The notes beneath the pieces were generated by a model that saw only the letters and a program-made list of their open reading frames with translations, was not told the DNA's origin and did no database searches. Of a DNA stretch of 64,000 bases, positions 11,900 through 22,921 are shown piece after piece. The DNA comes from Chiridota heheva (Eukaryota; Echinodermata; Holothuroidea; Apodida; Chiridotidae): positions 489,501-553,500 of the forward strand of contig JAIGNY010000918.1 of assembly GCA_020152595.1 (NCBI GenBank), written 5' to 3'. Position numbers and translations under genes: made by a program. Within the stretch, counting starts at the first letter, position 1. Every line of letters begins with the position of its first letter.

Positions 11900-13480
11900 C
11901 TTCTTTATTCATGGCAAGACAAACATTTTGATTGCTATTAATAATCATAACAAAACTAAAAATGTAAAGTTAGTAAGTCATATTAGCCAAACATTTTTGA
12001 TCTTAGGTCAAACATATTGCAGCAAATGCTCACCATACCTCACCATTAAGTGTGAACAATGCTCTTCACATATGCTGTATGATCATTTGTGTAAAACAAA
12101 ATCCCCACTGCCACTTTAATTTAAGAGATATCATCATAGATACAAATAATTTCATTGTTATGCAAATAATCTAATTAGTATGAACACACAAACCAAAATC
12201 ATGCTCATTTGAACAGTACCCATGTAAGAGGTACCAAGTTATTATCTCAGGTAAAAATTTTATGCAGTCTATTGTAATGCAAATAACCTAATATGCACAT
12301 TACGCCTCAACATTAAGTGTAGACAATGGTCTTCACATATATGATCATTTGTGTAAATAAAATCCCCACATCCACTGTAATATAAGAGATATCATAGATA
12401 TATTTTCATTCTTATGCAAATAAGCTAATTAGTATGCACACAAAACCCCCAATCATGCTTATTTAAACAGTACCTATATCCTCAACCCTGTGCCAAGTTA
12501 CATCAATGTACATCATTCATAACTAAATTATGAGCTTATGAATGTTAAACATTTTGTACGAAAGTCTATTGTTATGCAAATAACATAATTAATATGCACA
12601 CTTCACCTCAACATTAAGTGTAGACAATGCTCTTCACGTATATGATCATTTGTGCAAACAAAATCCCCACATCTGCTTTAATTTAAGAGATATCATAGAT
12701 ACAACTATTTTCATTGTTATGCAACCCTAATCATGCTCACTTAAACAGTAACCCTACTGTATGTCAAGTTCCATGAATGTACACCATTCATAACTAAAGT
12801 TATAAATACTTCAACCAAAAACTTTAACCAAACTTTATTCTGACAAATATTTTCATTGTTATGCAAATAAGCTAATTAGTATGCACACACAACCCCCCAA
12901 TAATGCTCATTTGAACAGTACCCATGTCCTCTACCCCTATGCCAAGTCACATAAATATAAATCATTCGTAAGTTATGGAAATTTAACCAAAAACTTTAAG
13001 CTGACAAATATTTTCATTGTTATGCAAATGAGCTAATTAGTATGCACCCACAACCAACCAATAATGCTTATTTAAACATACCCATGTCTTCTACCCCTAA
13101 GCCAAGTCGCATGAATGTACACCATTCATAAGTTTTTTTGAAAACTTTTAACAAAAACTTTAACCAAAACTTTAACCTGACAAATCTTTTCATTGTTAGC
13201 AAATAAGCTTATTAGTATGCACACACAACCCACTAATAATGCTCATTTGAACAGAACCTGTGTCTTCTACCCCTATGCCAAGTCACATGAATGTACACCA
13301 TTCATAAGTTATGAAAATTTTAACCAAAACTTTTAACCTGACAAATACTTTCATTGTTATACAAATAAGCTAATTAGTGGGCACACACAACTCTCCAATC
13401 ATGCTCATTTGGTCAGTACCCATGTCATCGACCACTATGCCAAGTCACATGAATGTACACCATTCATAATTTAAGCTTTA
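11900..13480. repeat. 160-170 bp core repeats, copy 2
   Basis: The AAGCTAATTAGTATGCAC landmark recurs near 12,422, 12,868, 13,031, 13,207 and 13,368. The last three intervals are about 163, 176 and 161 bp. Each unit also carries ATGAATGTACACCATTCATAA and AACTTTAACC.TGACAAAT. The left half uses the ~325 bp heterodimer seen at 830-2,050, the right half the simpler single unit. Confidence 0.8.
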
Positions 13481-13485
13481 CTGAA

Positions 13486-13546
13486 CGCCGACACCGACAC
13501 TGGGAGTAGTATAATATCTCTACTATTCTTCGAATAGTCGAACTAA
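13486..13546. repeat. Terminal hairpin, possible element 3' end
   Basis: Immediately after the core repeats comes a GCCGACACCGACACTGGGAG block and a perfect 7-bp stem ACTATTC-TTC-GAATAGT (13,522-13,538), then CGAACTAA ending at 13,546. The same arrangement closes the repeats at 63,241-63,298. A hairpin followed within about ten bases by CTRR is the known 3' end of Helitrons. Assignment here is inference. Confidence 0.55.
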
Positions 13547-14029
13547 AATCTGTAAAATGACTCATGTTACACCAAGTTTGATGAAATTTTTCTGGGATTT
13601 TAAAACAATTTAGCAAATGTTACCCCTACCTGTCCACATACCTTTAATAGATTACAAATTTTGTTACAAGCTGGAAAATCCCCAAAGTCTACTAAGAATT
13701 TAATTTGAAATAAACGAGTTTCTACGAGCTGACCATTTACCTTAAACTGGTACTGATGAGATCATTGTCTTTTCATGATTCAAAAGGAATAGTCCTGTGA
13801 ATTTCCATGAGCATTTATATGATAGACGATTATTAAAGAAATTGGTGGAAAAAGAACTTATTCTGTTTAGGAGTTATACTACAGATCCCGCTAGTGTGCT
13901 GAAAATACGTCCAATTCAACAGTGTGATGGCATAGTTTCACTTTCAAGACATTTGCTTTTTATATTTTTCTTTGAAAATATTATTCAGTTTCTCTCATCG
14001 AAATTATTAGGTAGATGAACAGGTGGTCA

Positions 14030-14420
14030 AAACATACATGAAGTAATATCTTTCCTTAGGAGAAATGGTCCATCAATCATTCACAGTTAATGACCACATC
14101 ACCTCAAGTACATAATACACAACTATTTTTATCACCAGTTTGCAAACAAATTTCTCCCACTAAGACACCTAACACGGATGAGTGATTTTAATCACAAATG
14201 TACCCTGATAACTCAGCACTGGCTTCTGTAATGTTATACACACAAATAACCTTGGGGTACTCGAAAGTGGTGTGCATGGGAATGGCAGATAAACAATCAT
14301 TGTTTGGAGTGGAATCACAATACACTGAACAGGAAGTTGGGTTGGCAATTGCCATACCTGAGTTGTTAGGATTAACACAGGTGTCGGGTGCGGGTTGGCT
14401 TAAAAAAAAATCTTTTCAGC
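14030..14420. repeat. Dispersed duplication G, copy 1
   Basis: Collinear with 17,930-18,310 in the same orientation: AGAAATGGTCCATCAATCAT, TTTCTCCCACTAAGACAC, CACACAAATA.CCTT, GAACAGGAAGTTG.GTTGG and a GGTGTC.GG.GC end. 13,556-14,030 upstream has no recognised content beyond a 73-codon unassigned frame. Confidence 0.75.
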
Positions 14421-15510
14421 AGGTATTCTAATAAATTGCATATTATATTACATCTCAGAAATTAAACAATATTTTCCATATTTCAGAACACAGATTTTAC
14501 ACAAATTTGTTTCTTTATTTATCCTCCTTCATATATATTCGCATGAAAAATCATGGGAATATTCCTTCAATACATTATATCAAAAATAATGCAACAACAG
14601 TCTGCACTGCCTTCATCAATGTTGGTTAGAATAAGAAAGTGTTTGTTTGTTTGTTTGATGAGGTCTTAACAGCACCACGACAACGAAGGTCAAATTGTGC
14701 CTGAGAGGTCAGATCATTTTAGAGGTAGTAAGGAAAGAGACCAGGGGGAGAATGAGAGAAATTCAAGAACAAAAGCCTAATCTTACTTACCTGGTTGGAA
14801 CTACCAGCAAATAAATGCAAAATATGCCAATGTCACCAAACATTTTATCCTGTTTTGCAATATCATTTTATAGTAAAATAAACATTGCCCAGGGATTGGA
14901 GGCAAGCGCTAAGTATCAAAACATTACATTACATTAGAAAATACAGTGTAAAAATCAGCCCACTATCAACAGTTTATTTCTTGTAGCTAATGTTGTCCAG
15001 AGCTTTGCATTAGTACATCTTTACTGGTCTTTGACTGAAAAAGCCATTCTCAACATTTTTCAAGAAAGCAATTTGTCAAGATTTTCAGCTGTCTTTCTTT
15101 ACAACATAAATTATACTTTGCATATACTGACCAGTCTTCAAACCAATAACATATCACTCATTCAGCATTGAATGCCCTTTTCAATAGCATAATAAATAGT
15201 AGATGTTCATAGATATCCAAATTTGCAATAAGGAGTTTTCCAGAGAAAGTGCTGATGCACCAGAAATCATACAACCCATACCGTACCATTTATGTGTCCT
15301 ACATAAACAAAAACTAGGTCAACATGGGAAGCAAATAATAATAAAAATAACAGATTATAAATAGAACCTGCAATAATGAAATATGAAATGTCGCATTTCC
15401 TTGTATACTATCTACCTGAAATAATTCCCTGTTTGAAATGAGTGAGTACATGCATACTGACATTAATTTTATCACAATAGATAACACAGAACTAACAAGG
15501 TATCACTCTG
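14421..15510. other. Anonymous sequence around one possible exon
   Basis: Contains GTTT repeats at 14,640-14,660 and the exon-like segment at 14,791-14,849, listed separately. Otherwise nothing recognised. Confidence 0.4.
14791..14849 (-). CDS. Possible internal coding exon, hydrophobic
   Basis: Minus-strand segment from an acceptor-like TTGCAAAACAG to a near-perfect donor CAG|GTAAGTAAG. The open frame reads DKMFGDIGIFCIYLLVVPTR, of which ten or more residues form a membrane-segment-like run. An ATG lies three codons in, so it could also be a first coding exon. The donor is strong, but the acceptor lacks a good pyrimidine tract and the exon is AT-rich. Not recognised as any family. Confidence 0.3.
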
Positions 15511-15514
15511 CCAT

Positions 15515-15955
15515 CCAAACATAAGACCCTCAGAGAAAAGACTAATACAAATATTTTGAGAAGTCCCATTTCATGGGACAGAAAGCTGAGAAGTTGAAAA
15601 TTATTTCAGATATGGTAGAGAAAGGATAGGTCTTAACTATGCATATCCAAACTTGACATGATTTGTTTCAGTAAAAGTTTCATGGGGAACTATTTTACAA
15701 TGGACCCACACCAAAATTTGAGAGATTTGGTGAGGGTGTATAACACTTCTTCACTTCAGCCCCCCCCCCCCCCCCTCCCAAAAAAAAGCCAAAACCTCTG
15801 TTGAACCCTATTTAAAGTAATCTGATCTGAGAGATATTAGTGGTACTTTTGGAAAACATCACAAATGATCCCAAATCTATAACATTCTGGTACAAAAAGG
15901 ACCCCAAACTTGACTCTTTCATCATAGGCTTTTATGGGGAAAATAATTAGTTCTG
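15515..15955. repeat. Dispersed duplication H, copy 1
   Basis: Direct copy of 17,050-17,275: CCCTCAGAGAAAAG, GAAGCTGAGAAGTT, ATGGTA.AGAAAGGATAGG and CTATGCATATC.AAACTTGAC. This copy has about 235 bp extra (15,684-15,910) including a C-run at 15,760-15,776, between the two shared blocks. Confidence 0.7.
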
Positions 15956-16795
15956 TGCTACCTGTAGCAAGACTGGGTATATGTATATTACATGTACTTT
16001 TAGGAAGGAAAGTGTGACAATTTCAAAATATTTAATGCAAATATCATTAAGTAAGCACAAAAAGTGACATTTCTGGCTCAGAAGACCCAGATTGAGGAGA
16101 ATATTGCCAATTTCTTTGGTCCACTTGATTAATTCTGCAAATGTTGCAGGCATACATGGTAAGGTAAGATTCAAAAGCATGATAGGCAATTAAAGCCTAA
16201 ATCATATAGCCAATAAGCTATATGATTCATGAAAAGAACCATTTTATTTCACCTAAAGTAATGTGCTTAAGAAAATTGAGTTGAGAAGAGGGGGGGGGTG
16301 AATAGTAGTTTTTCTCTGGGGAGGGTGAACATTAGTTTTTCTCTGGGCCTGATTTTAAAGATATTAAATAACTTTCCTTCATGAGAATAGGCATTTACTG
16401 AGGAAAACTGACCCTAGATTTAATTAAAAGTCTGAAATTAATTTTGTATAGAAAAATAGTATTTTTCTTGAAAATAAGTCCTTTTTGATGTATTTTAAGT
16501 TTCTTTGCAGTAGGTCTGGCCGATGGTAGCATTTGAATATCATGAAAATGTATTAGATTGGACTTATAAATGTTAATATCTTCTTTTGGGCTGAACTCTG
16601 TCACTCAGATTGACTTAGGTCATCACAGCTCACTAAATTACATTGTTTTAATTGACAAAGGTCATGACTTTGCACTTAAAAGTTGTCATAAAAGTTAGAT
16701 AAGTCATTTTTCATGGTCCAGCAAAGCAGAGAGACTAAATTTGCACTAAATAGGCTTGTTTTGGGAGGCATAGCATTCTTGTTGCTGAATTTTAG
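15956..16795. other. Anonymous sequence
   Basis: A minus-strand frame near 16,080-16,150 reads ELIKWTKEIGNILLNLGLL after an acceptor-like CATTTGCAG but lacks a convincing donor. A G-run is at 16,291-16,298, with a short direct duplication of TAGTTTTTCTCTGGG nearby. Confidence 0.35.
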
Positions 16796-16945
16796 GGGAG
16801 AATGCTAGCTGTTTTCTGGGACCCATATGGTCCAGTGGAATTTTGGGTTGTTGGTGCGGATGAGTTTTAGAGATAGGAGAATGCTAGGGGAGAATGCTAG
16901 CTGTTTTTCTGGGACCCATATGGTCCAGTGGAATTTTGGGTCATA
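16796..16945. repeat. ~92-bp direct tandem duplication
   Basis: GGGAGAATGCTAGCTGTTTT..CTGGGACCCATATGG..CCAGTGGAATTTTGGGT occurs at 16,796-16,850 and 16,887-16,941 with nearly no differences, so it is recent. Confidence 0.8.
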
Positions 16946-17049
16946 CAAGGTTGGTAGGAATTTAGTAGCGGATGTAGTAATATAAATCTTAAAGAGATAG
17001 GAAGAAGTTTGTGTTACTATAGGTAGCAAGGAACTAATGGTTATTACTT

Positions 17050-17275
17050 CCCCATCCAAAAATGAGAACCCTCAGAGAAAAGGCTAATAAAAATATTTTC
17101 GAAACGTCCTATTTTATGTGACAGGAAGCTGAGAAGTTCAAGATTTCAGGTATGGTAAAGAAAGGATAGGACATGACTATGCATATCTAAACTTGACAAG
17201 ATTTGTTTCAGCAAACTTGACTCTATCATCATATTCTTCGATGGGGAAAATAATTGGTTCCATGCTACCATTATA
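17050..17275. repeat. Dispersed duplication H, copy 2
   Basis: See 15,515-15,955. Here the two shared blocks are joined directly at TTTGTTTCAG|CAAACTTGAC, so either this copy lost or the other gained the 235-bp middle. Confidence 0.7.
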
Positions 17276-17540
17276 TACTTGACAACCTTGAAAATAAGCA
17301 CAATTTGACAAAGTACTCACAGGTGAGATTTTAACTTCTTCCATGAATATTTAGGCCAACAGCTGTAGTAATTACATGAACTGCATTTTAATGATTGCAG
17401 GAAAAGTGCAAATTCTAAATAGCAATTCCCTGCTGTATACAGAACTTGAACACATGTTTGGCAATGCTAATCCTTACCTACTTTTGTGCGCACCCACTAG
17501 ACATGGTATGTCCTAAGTTATTTCATGAACGGCAGTTGAA

Positions 17541-17639
17541 CCCTTACTCTACCACGCGGCGATATTATCGCCGTTTTGGGTGGCCCGTCCTTGACTCGCC
17601 TCCCAGGCACATTTTCACAAAATGCTGGTAAAGTAAAGG
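17541..17639. mobile_element. piggyBac-like MITE, copy 1 (99 bp)
   Basis: Starts CCCTTACTCTACCACGC and ends TGGTAAAGTAAAGG, whose reverse complement CCTTTACTTTACCA matches the start over about 14 bases. The right flank is TTAA (17,640-17,643) and the left flank TGAA, a one-base change from TTAA. TTAA duplication and ends starting CC(C/T) are characteristic of piggyBac-type transposons. It is non-autonomous. A second copy lies 143 bp away in the same orientation. Confidence 0.65.
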
Positions 17640-17782
17640 TTAATCAACCCGCGACAAGTGTGCCAACTCAAAAATATATGCAGCATGGCCTTGGTGGGTG
17701 GCCCACCGGGTCACTGAAGCGGAATGAGCCCGACTTTGCTGCTCAAAAGACAGAAACCCTTCAATAATTAGCCTGTGCTTAA

Positions 17783-17882
17783 CCCTTACTTTACCACGCA
17801 GCAATATTAATGCTCTTTTGGGCAGCTGTCTTTGACTCTGCCTCCCAGGCACATTTTCAAAAAAGTGCTGGTAGAGTAAAGA
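17783..17882. mobile_element. piggyBac-like MITE, copy 2 (100 bp)
   Basis: Starts CCCTTACTTTACCACGCAG, ends CTGGTAGAGTAAAGA, and is flanked by TTAA on both sides (17,779-17,782 and 17,883-17,886). Shares the CCTCCCAGGCACATTTTC.A core with copy 1. Perfect target duplication and the short gap to copy 1 make this the cleaner of the two. Confidence 0.7.
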
Positions 17883-17929
17883 TTAAACATTGCATGAAAA
17901 ATCAATTATAAATGGCAACTCCCTGCTGT

Positions 17930-18310
17930 TATGAAGCAATGTCTTTCTTTCAGAAGAAATGGTCCATCAATCATCTAAAATTAATGCACATTATTACCTC
18001 AGGCATTATAATACACAGCTTTTTTATCACCAGTTTGAAAACAAACTTCTCCCACTAAGACACTTAACAGATGAGTGATTTCAATCACAAAAGTGACTTG
18101 TTTATTCAGCTCTAGCTTTGTGTAATCTTACACACACAAATAGCCTTAAGCTACATGTATTTGGCTGTGGTTTGCATAGGAATGGAGATAAGCATTAATT
18201 GTATGGAAACAGAATACATTGAACAGGAAGTTGAGTTGGTAATTGTCATACCTGAGTTTTTAGGATTACCTCGGGTGTCTGGAGCAGGTAGGCTTTAAAA
18301 GAAACTTTTG
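17930..18310. repeat. Dispersed duplication G, copy 2
   Basis: Direct copy of 14,030-14,420 at an offset of about 3.9 kb. In both copies a CAG|GTATG word lies in the same place on the minus strand, but no exon is claimed. Confidence 0.7.
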
Positions 18311-18489
18311 CCATGTTTATGAAACTTTTAAAGGCCAGCTATCATGGTAAAGTGTACTGAAATAAACAATATAATTGAAGGCTTTTGATAGGGCTAAATA
18401 TTGGCATGGTGACCAGAGGGTTGGGTCCACGTCACCCTCCCTCCCAGACACTGTGCGTCGATGTACAGTGAAAGATTAACAGCTACCCC

Positions 18490-19515
18490 CTAGTTGGATA
18501 TTTTCTTGGTTAGTTGACAGGTCACAAAGAGTTGTTGTTAATAAAGACTATCTACATGGAAGAAGGTTACAAGAGGTGTTCCTTAGGGTTCTGTATTGGG
18601 TCTGCTTCTTTTCTTAATCTTTATTAATGATTCCAGGATTTGTAAATTTGCTGGTTACACTAAGGTGTACAGGATTGTTGATGAAGCTAGGATTCTTCAC
18701 TGTTGCAAACTGATCTGGATAAGTTAGTTTCTTGGTCCAAAACGTGGTAGATGTCTTTCAATGTTGATAAATGCAAAGTTATTTTGGTCAGAGCAATTTG
18801 GCTTTTGATGCATGAATGGTTCAAATCTTAGTTGTGTTGATCAAGAAAGGGATCAAGGTGTTGTCATTACTAGTAATTTGAAGCCTTCTAAACAGTATGC
18901 TTTAGCAGATGCAAAGGCAAATAGGATGCTTGGTTTGATTAGAAGATTTTTTTTGTTTTCTTGGTAGAGAGGCTGTTCTTAATTTGTATAAGCAATTAGT
19001 CAGGCCTCACCTTGAGTATGCTATTCAGGCTTGGAGTCCCTTTTATGAAAAAGATAAGTTCAGTTTGGAGCAGGTTCAGCGAAGAGCCACTAGACTTATT
19101 CCCACAGTAAAGAATCTCTTTTATTATTCTAGGTTGCGAATTCTTGGTTTCACCACGCTTGGGTTGAGAAGAGTATGTGGCGATATGATTAAGGTTTTTA
19201 AATTCCTATCTGGTAGTGATGCTTTGACTTCCTGTAATTTCTTGCATGTTTCAGCTAATCCTCATGTGACACGTGGTAACAGTTGAGGTTGACCAAAGAT
19301 TTCTCACAGATAAATATTCAGCATTTTAGCTTTTCGCAAAGTGTTATTAATGAGGGGAATGGTTTGCCTGAGTGGGTAGTTAGTTCCAATTCTGTTCACA
19401 ATTTTAAAGTCAACATTGATAGGTTCTATACTAAGTCTTTTTTTTTTTTTTTTTTTTTTCTGGTGGTGGTGTTAGGTTGGGCTTTTTATGGCATGATTCA
19501 CCCTTCTTAGCCCAT
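18490..19515 (+). pseudogene. Degenerate CR1/L2-like LINE, RT to C-terminus
   Basis: Reading across stops and shifts, the plus strand gives SWIFSWLVDRSQRVVV, then GVP-GSVLG-LLFLIFIND-like, a damaged F/YADD site (KFAGYTKV instead of ..ADDTKV), MSFNVDKCKV, CVDQERDQGVVITSNLKPSK, and from 18,984 YKQLVRPHLEYAIQAWSP..VQRRATRLIP..RRVCGDMIKVFK..TRGNS..LPEWVV. These are reverse transcriptase palm and thumb motifs of the CR1/L2/jockey-like LINE group. Loss of the catalytic aspartates and several stops show it is dead. The endonuclease part is absent (5' truncated). A T-run at 19,440-19,460 is within the tail. Homologous to the minus-strand fragment at 44,515-45,217. Confidence 0.85.
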
Positions 19516-22058
19516 CATCTTGTTATGTAATGCACCAACCAATGATGCCAACAGGGAGACAAAAGATGAGATCTATGAGGTGCTTCAACATACTAATGAC
19601 AACATCCCAAGGCATGACATGACTATTGTTATGGGCGACTGGAATGCAAAAATAGGACCAGCCCTGGTTGGCAAGGAAGGCATTGTAGGGAGACATGGCT
19701 TAAGTTGTAGTCTTAACAACAATGGGGAGAGAGCTGTTCAGTTTTGTGCAGCAAACAACCTGGTGCTGACTACAAGAATGTTTGCCCACAAGGTTATACA
19801 CTTGGACTTCCCCATTCGGGCATACTAAAAACCAGATCAATGATGTAGCAGTCTATGCCAGAATCAAGTGATCAATACATGACACCCATGCTTATAGAAG
19901 TGCTAATGTGGGCAGCGACCACAATCTGGTTATCACTGACTTACAACTCAGGTTAAACAGGGTTACCAAGCACAGAAGAAAGCAAATGAGGTATGAAAAC
20001 AACAAACTGAAGGTACCAGAAATAGGATAACAGTTCCAGCTAGTAAGTGGTTCCAGGTGCTAAACGTCAAAGGGAGTAATATACCAGTTATCAAAAAAAA
20101 CACCACAGGCATTAGAACGTAGATGCAATGAGGTGAAAGATACTTACAACGAAAGTGCAAGAGAAGTCGTTGGGGTCAGGAAAAAGAAAAGTCAGAGCTG
20201 GATATGTGCAGAAAGTTTGAGGGCAATTACACACATAAAAACAGTGAAACACAAAGTGTGCAACACAACATCAGTGCGTCTACATGAACTGTGGCAAACT
20301 GAAAATCAGACAGTAGACAGACAGACAAAAAGAAGCTTGAGACAGTGGATGAATTCCATTGCGAAAGAAGCAGAAGACGCAGCAAATCTGGGCCACATCA
20401 AAGGTGCTTACGATGCCACGGGGAAGCTATGCAACGACAGACCAAAGTCAGTAGAAAGATTAAAAGGAAGGATGGCATACTGCTAACCAAGGAACACTGG
20501 GTTAGAGAACGGTGGAAGGAGCATTTTGAAGCGGTCTTATATAGAGAAACTCCAAAGCGAAGGCAGGATGTAGAAATTCTACACAACATTCAGACATGCT
20601 ATATAACTAAAAGCGAGATTACAGAGGTCCTCCAAAACATGAAGTCTGGCAAGGCACCAGGTATTGACTGCGTAACAGTTGAGCTACTCAAAGCCGACAC
20701 TGAAACAACATCAATGTACTGCATGACCTGTTTAGGAGGATCTGGGACATTGAAACCATCCCAGATGACTGGAGCAAAGGACTAATAATTACATTGGCAA
20801 AGTAGGGCAATTTGACTGAATGTGGCAACTGGCGGGGCATTACTCTGATGTCGGTACCAGCCAAGGTTTTGGAGAAGGTGATAATCAACAGGATGAAAGG
20901 TGGACTTAACACGAAGCTCAGGAAAGAACAAGCTGGATTTAGGAGTGGACACGGTACAACCTAACATATATTCACTCTTCATAACATTATCGAACAGGCT
21001 GTTAAATAGAATAGCAACCTTTATGTGTGCTATGTTGATTTCGAAAAAGCCTTTGAAAGTGTACACAGAAAAACGTTATGGAGCATCATTAAATATTAGA
21101 GCATCCCTCCCAAGCTGATAAATATGGTGAAATCTTTTTATGAAAATTGTAGATGGGCAGTGCTGGTTAACAATGGCACAACTGCATGGTTTGATGTCAA
21201 GTCAGGTGTCAAACAGGGTTGCATAATATTAGGATTGCTGGTCCTACTAGTGATTGACTGGGTCATGAGACAGACGGTAGTCAATGGAAACACAGGAATT
21301 AGATGGAAATTGGCAAATAAATTAGAGGACATCGACTTTGCAGATGACATAGCTCTTCTGTCTAGCACCAAACAGCACATTCAAAGTATGTTGGGCCATT
21401 TGAGTCATAGAGCCAATAAAAATAAACACCACAAAAACACAAAACATGAGATACAACGTAAACAACCAAGAACCACTCAAGCTGGGTGGAAATGACGTGG
21501 AAAAAGTTAGCAAATTTACATACCTATGTGCAGTAGTGACCAAAAATGGCAGAGCTTCTGATGACATACGAGCAAGAATAGGAAAAGCTTGGGGAGCCTT
21601 CAATAAACTAAGATAAATCTGGAAGTGCAGTTAATTCAGCAGAAAAACTAAGATAAGAATCTTTAAATTCAACATTATCGTTGTACTACTCTATGGCAGC
21701 GAAACATGGCGAATGACCAAAAGTGACGAAAACAGGTTGGATATATTCTTACACAAGCGCCTCAAAAGAATACTTGGCATTTGCTGGCCAATGAAAGTAT
21801 CCAAATAAGGTGGCAGGCAGGAACAGAGGCCCTCAACAACATAGTAAGAAGGAGGAGATGGAGATGGAAGGATAAAATTGCCAACACAGCATTGACCTGG
21901 ACACCAGAAGGTAAAAGAAGTGCGGGCAGACCAAAAAAGACATGGGAGAGAAAAATAAAGGAATTGGGTTTAAATTATGGATGGAAGCGTGATGAATTGC
22001 TGCCGACAGAGTAAAATGGAAAGAATTTTTTCTGGCCCTATTCCCCACAAGGTGTTAA
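19516..22058 (+). pseudogene. Degenerate LINE with endonuclease and RT
   Basis: Plus-strand fragments give endonuclease motifs GDWNAKIG (about 19,637) and GSDHNLV (about 19,915), then RT motifs GKAPGIDCVTVELLKAD (20,650), NWRGITLMSVPAKVLEK (20,830), EQAGFRSGHGTT (20,928), YVDFEKAFESVHR (21,035), VKQGC (21,210) and FADDIALLS (21,340), then a C-terminal LLYGSETWRMT and GRPKKTWERKIKE block with the frame ending ADRVKWKEFFLALFPTRC-stop at 22,058. At least six frameshifts or stops split it. It is 5' truncated within the endonuclease. The family resembles the endonuclease-RT proteins often annotated 'craniofacial development protein 2-like'. Clade (RTE versus I/Nimb-like) not resolved. It abuts the previous LINE. 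Confidence 0.85.
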
Positions 22059-22330
22059 GTAAGTCAAATATTTGCACATACACTGACAAGCCAATCAATG
22101 ATTGCTAAGAAAGTGACATTACTAGAATGTATCAGAATTACCCTTGGGGTGTCATGCAATTTTCTTGAGATGATATTCCCGCTTTAAACTTGTCAAAAAG
22201 CAATGTTAAAATTTTTTACGCATGAACAATCACTAGAACATAACATTTCTACAATATGTACACCCTTATAAACAAGATCAAGTGTTGATGTTTATCAATT
22301 CTTTTTTAGCTTATTTGACAGTGCTGTTTT

Positions 22331-22921
22331 TACAGTATGACTCCAATGACATCTTTGAAATTTAGAACAGCACGCATATCAATATCAAACCAGACATCGC
22401 AAACGATATAATTCCCCTCCCCGCTAATAACATGCTTTCCACCCTATGTCTCAACTGCCATCCAACCCTCTTTTCTGCATGTCTTATTTTATATCTCTCC
22501 CTACAGGAAATCATACATGAAATCCAAATACCATTCCACAACATGACCCATATGCCATCACACCTGCAATCAAGAGGACATCTCACCATGTCTTGCCATC
22601 TGTCCCATATGCCATGCCACCCTGTCCCACATGCCATCCCTCCCTGTCCCATATACCATGCCACCTTGTCCCACATCCCATCTCTCATTGTACCATGTGC
22701 CATCCTACCTTGTTCCACATGACATCCTTCCATGTACCACATGCCATCCCACCCTGTCCTACAGGCCATTCAATCCTATCCTACATGCTATCCTCCAGAC
22801 AACATGCCATTCTGTCTCACATGTCATTACACTCTGTCCCCATGCCATCCCACTTTGTCCCACATGCCATCCCATCCTGTCATAAATGCCATGACACTAC
22901 CATGTTTCACATGCCATGTAA
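22331..22921. repeat. Composite repeat, partial copy 3, with minisatellite
   Basis: A TCGCAAACGATATAATTCCCCTCCCCGCTAATAA stretch corresponds to 285-315, and from 22,560 tandem units of about 20-22 bp read CCCACATGCCATCCCACCCTGT. Long frames in all plus frames here are only the translated array. The downstream core repeats are missing and the block runs straight into family B sequence at 22,922. Confidence 0.7.
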
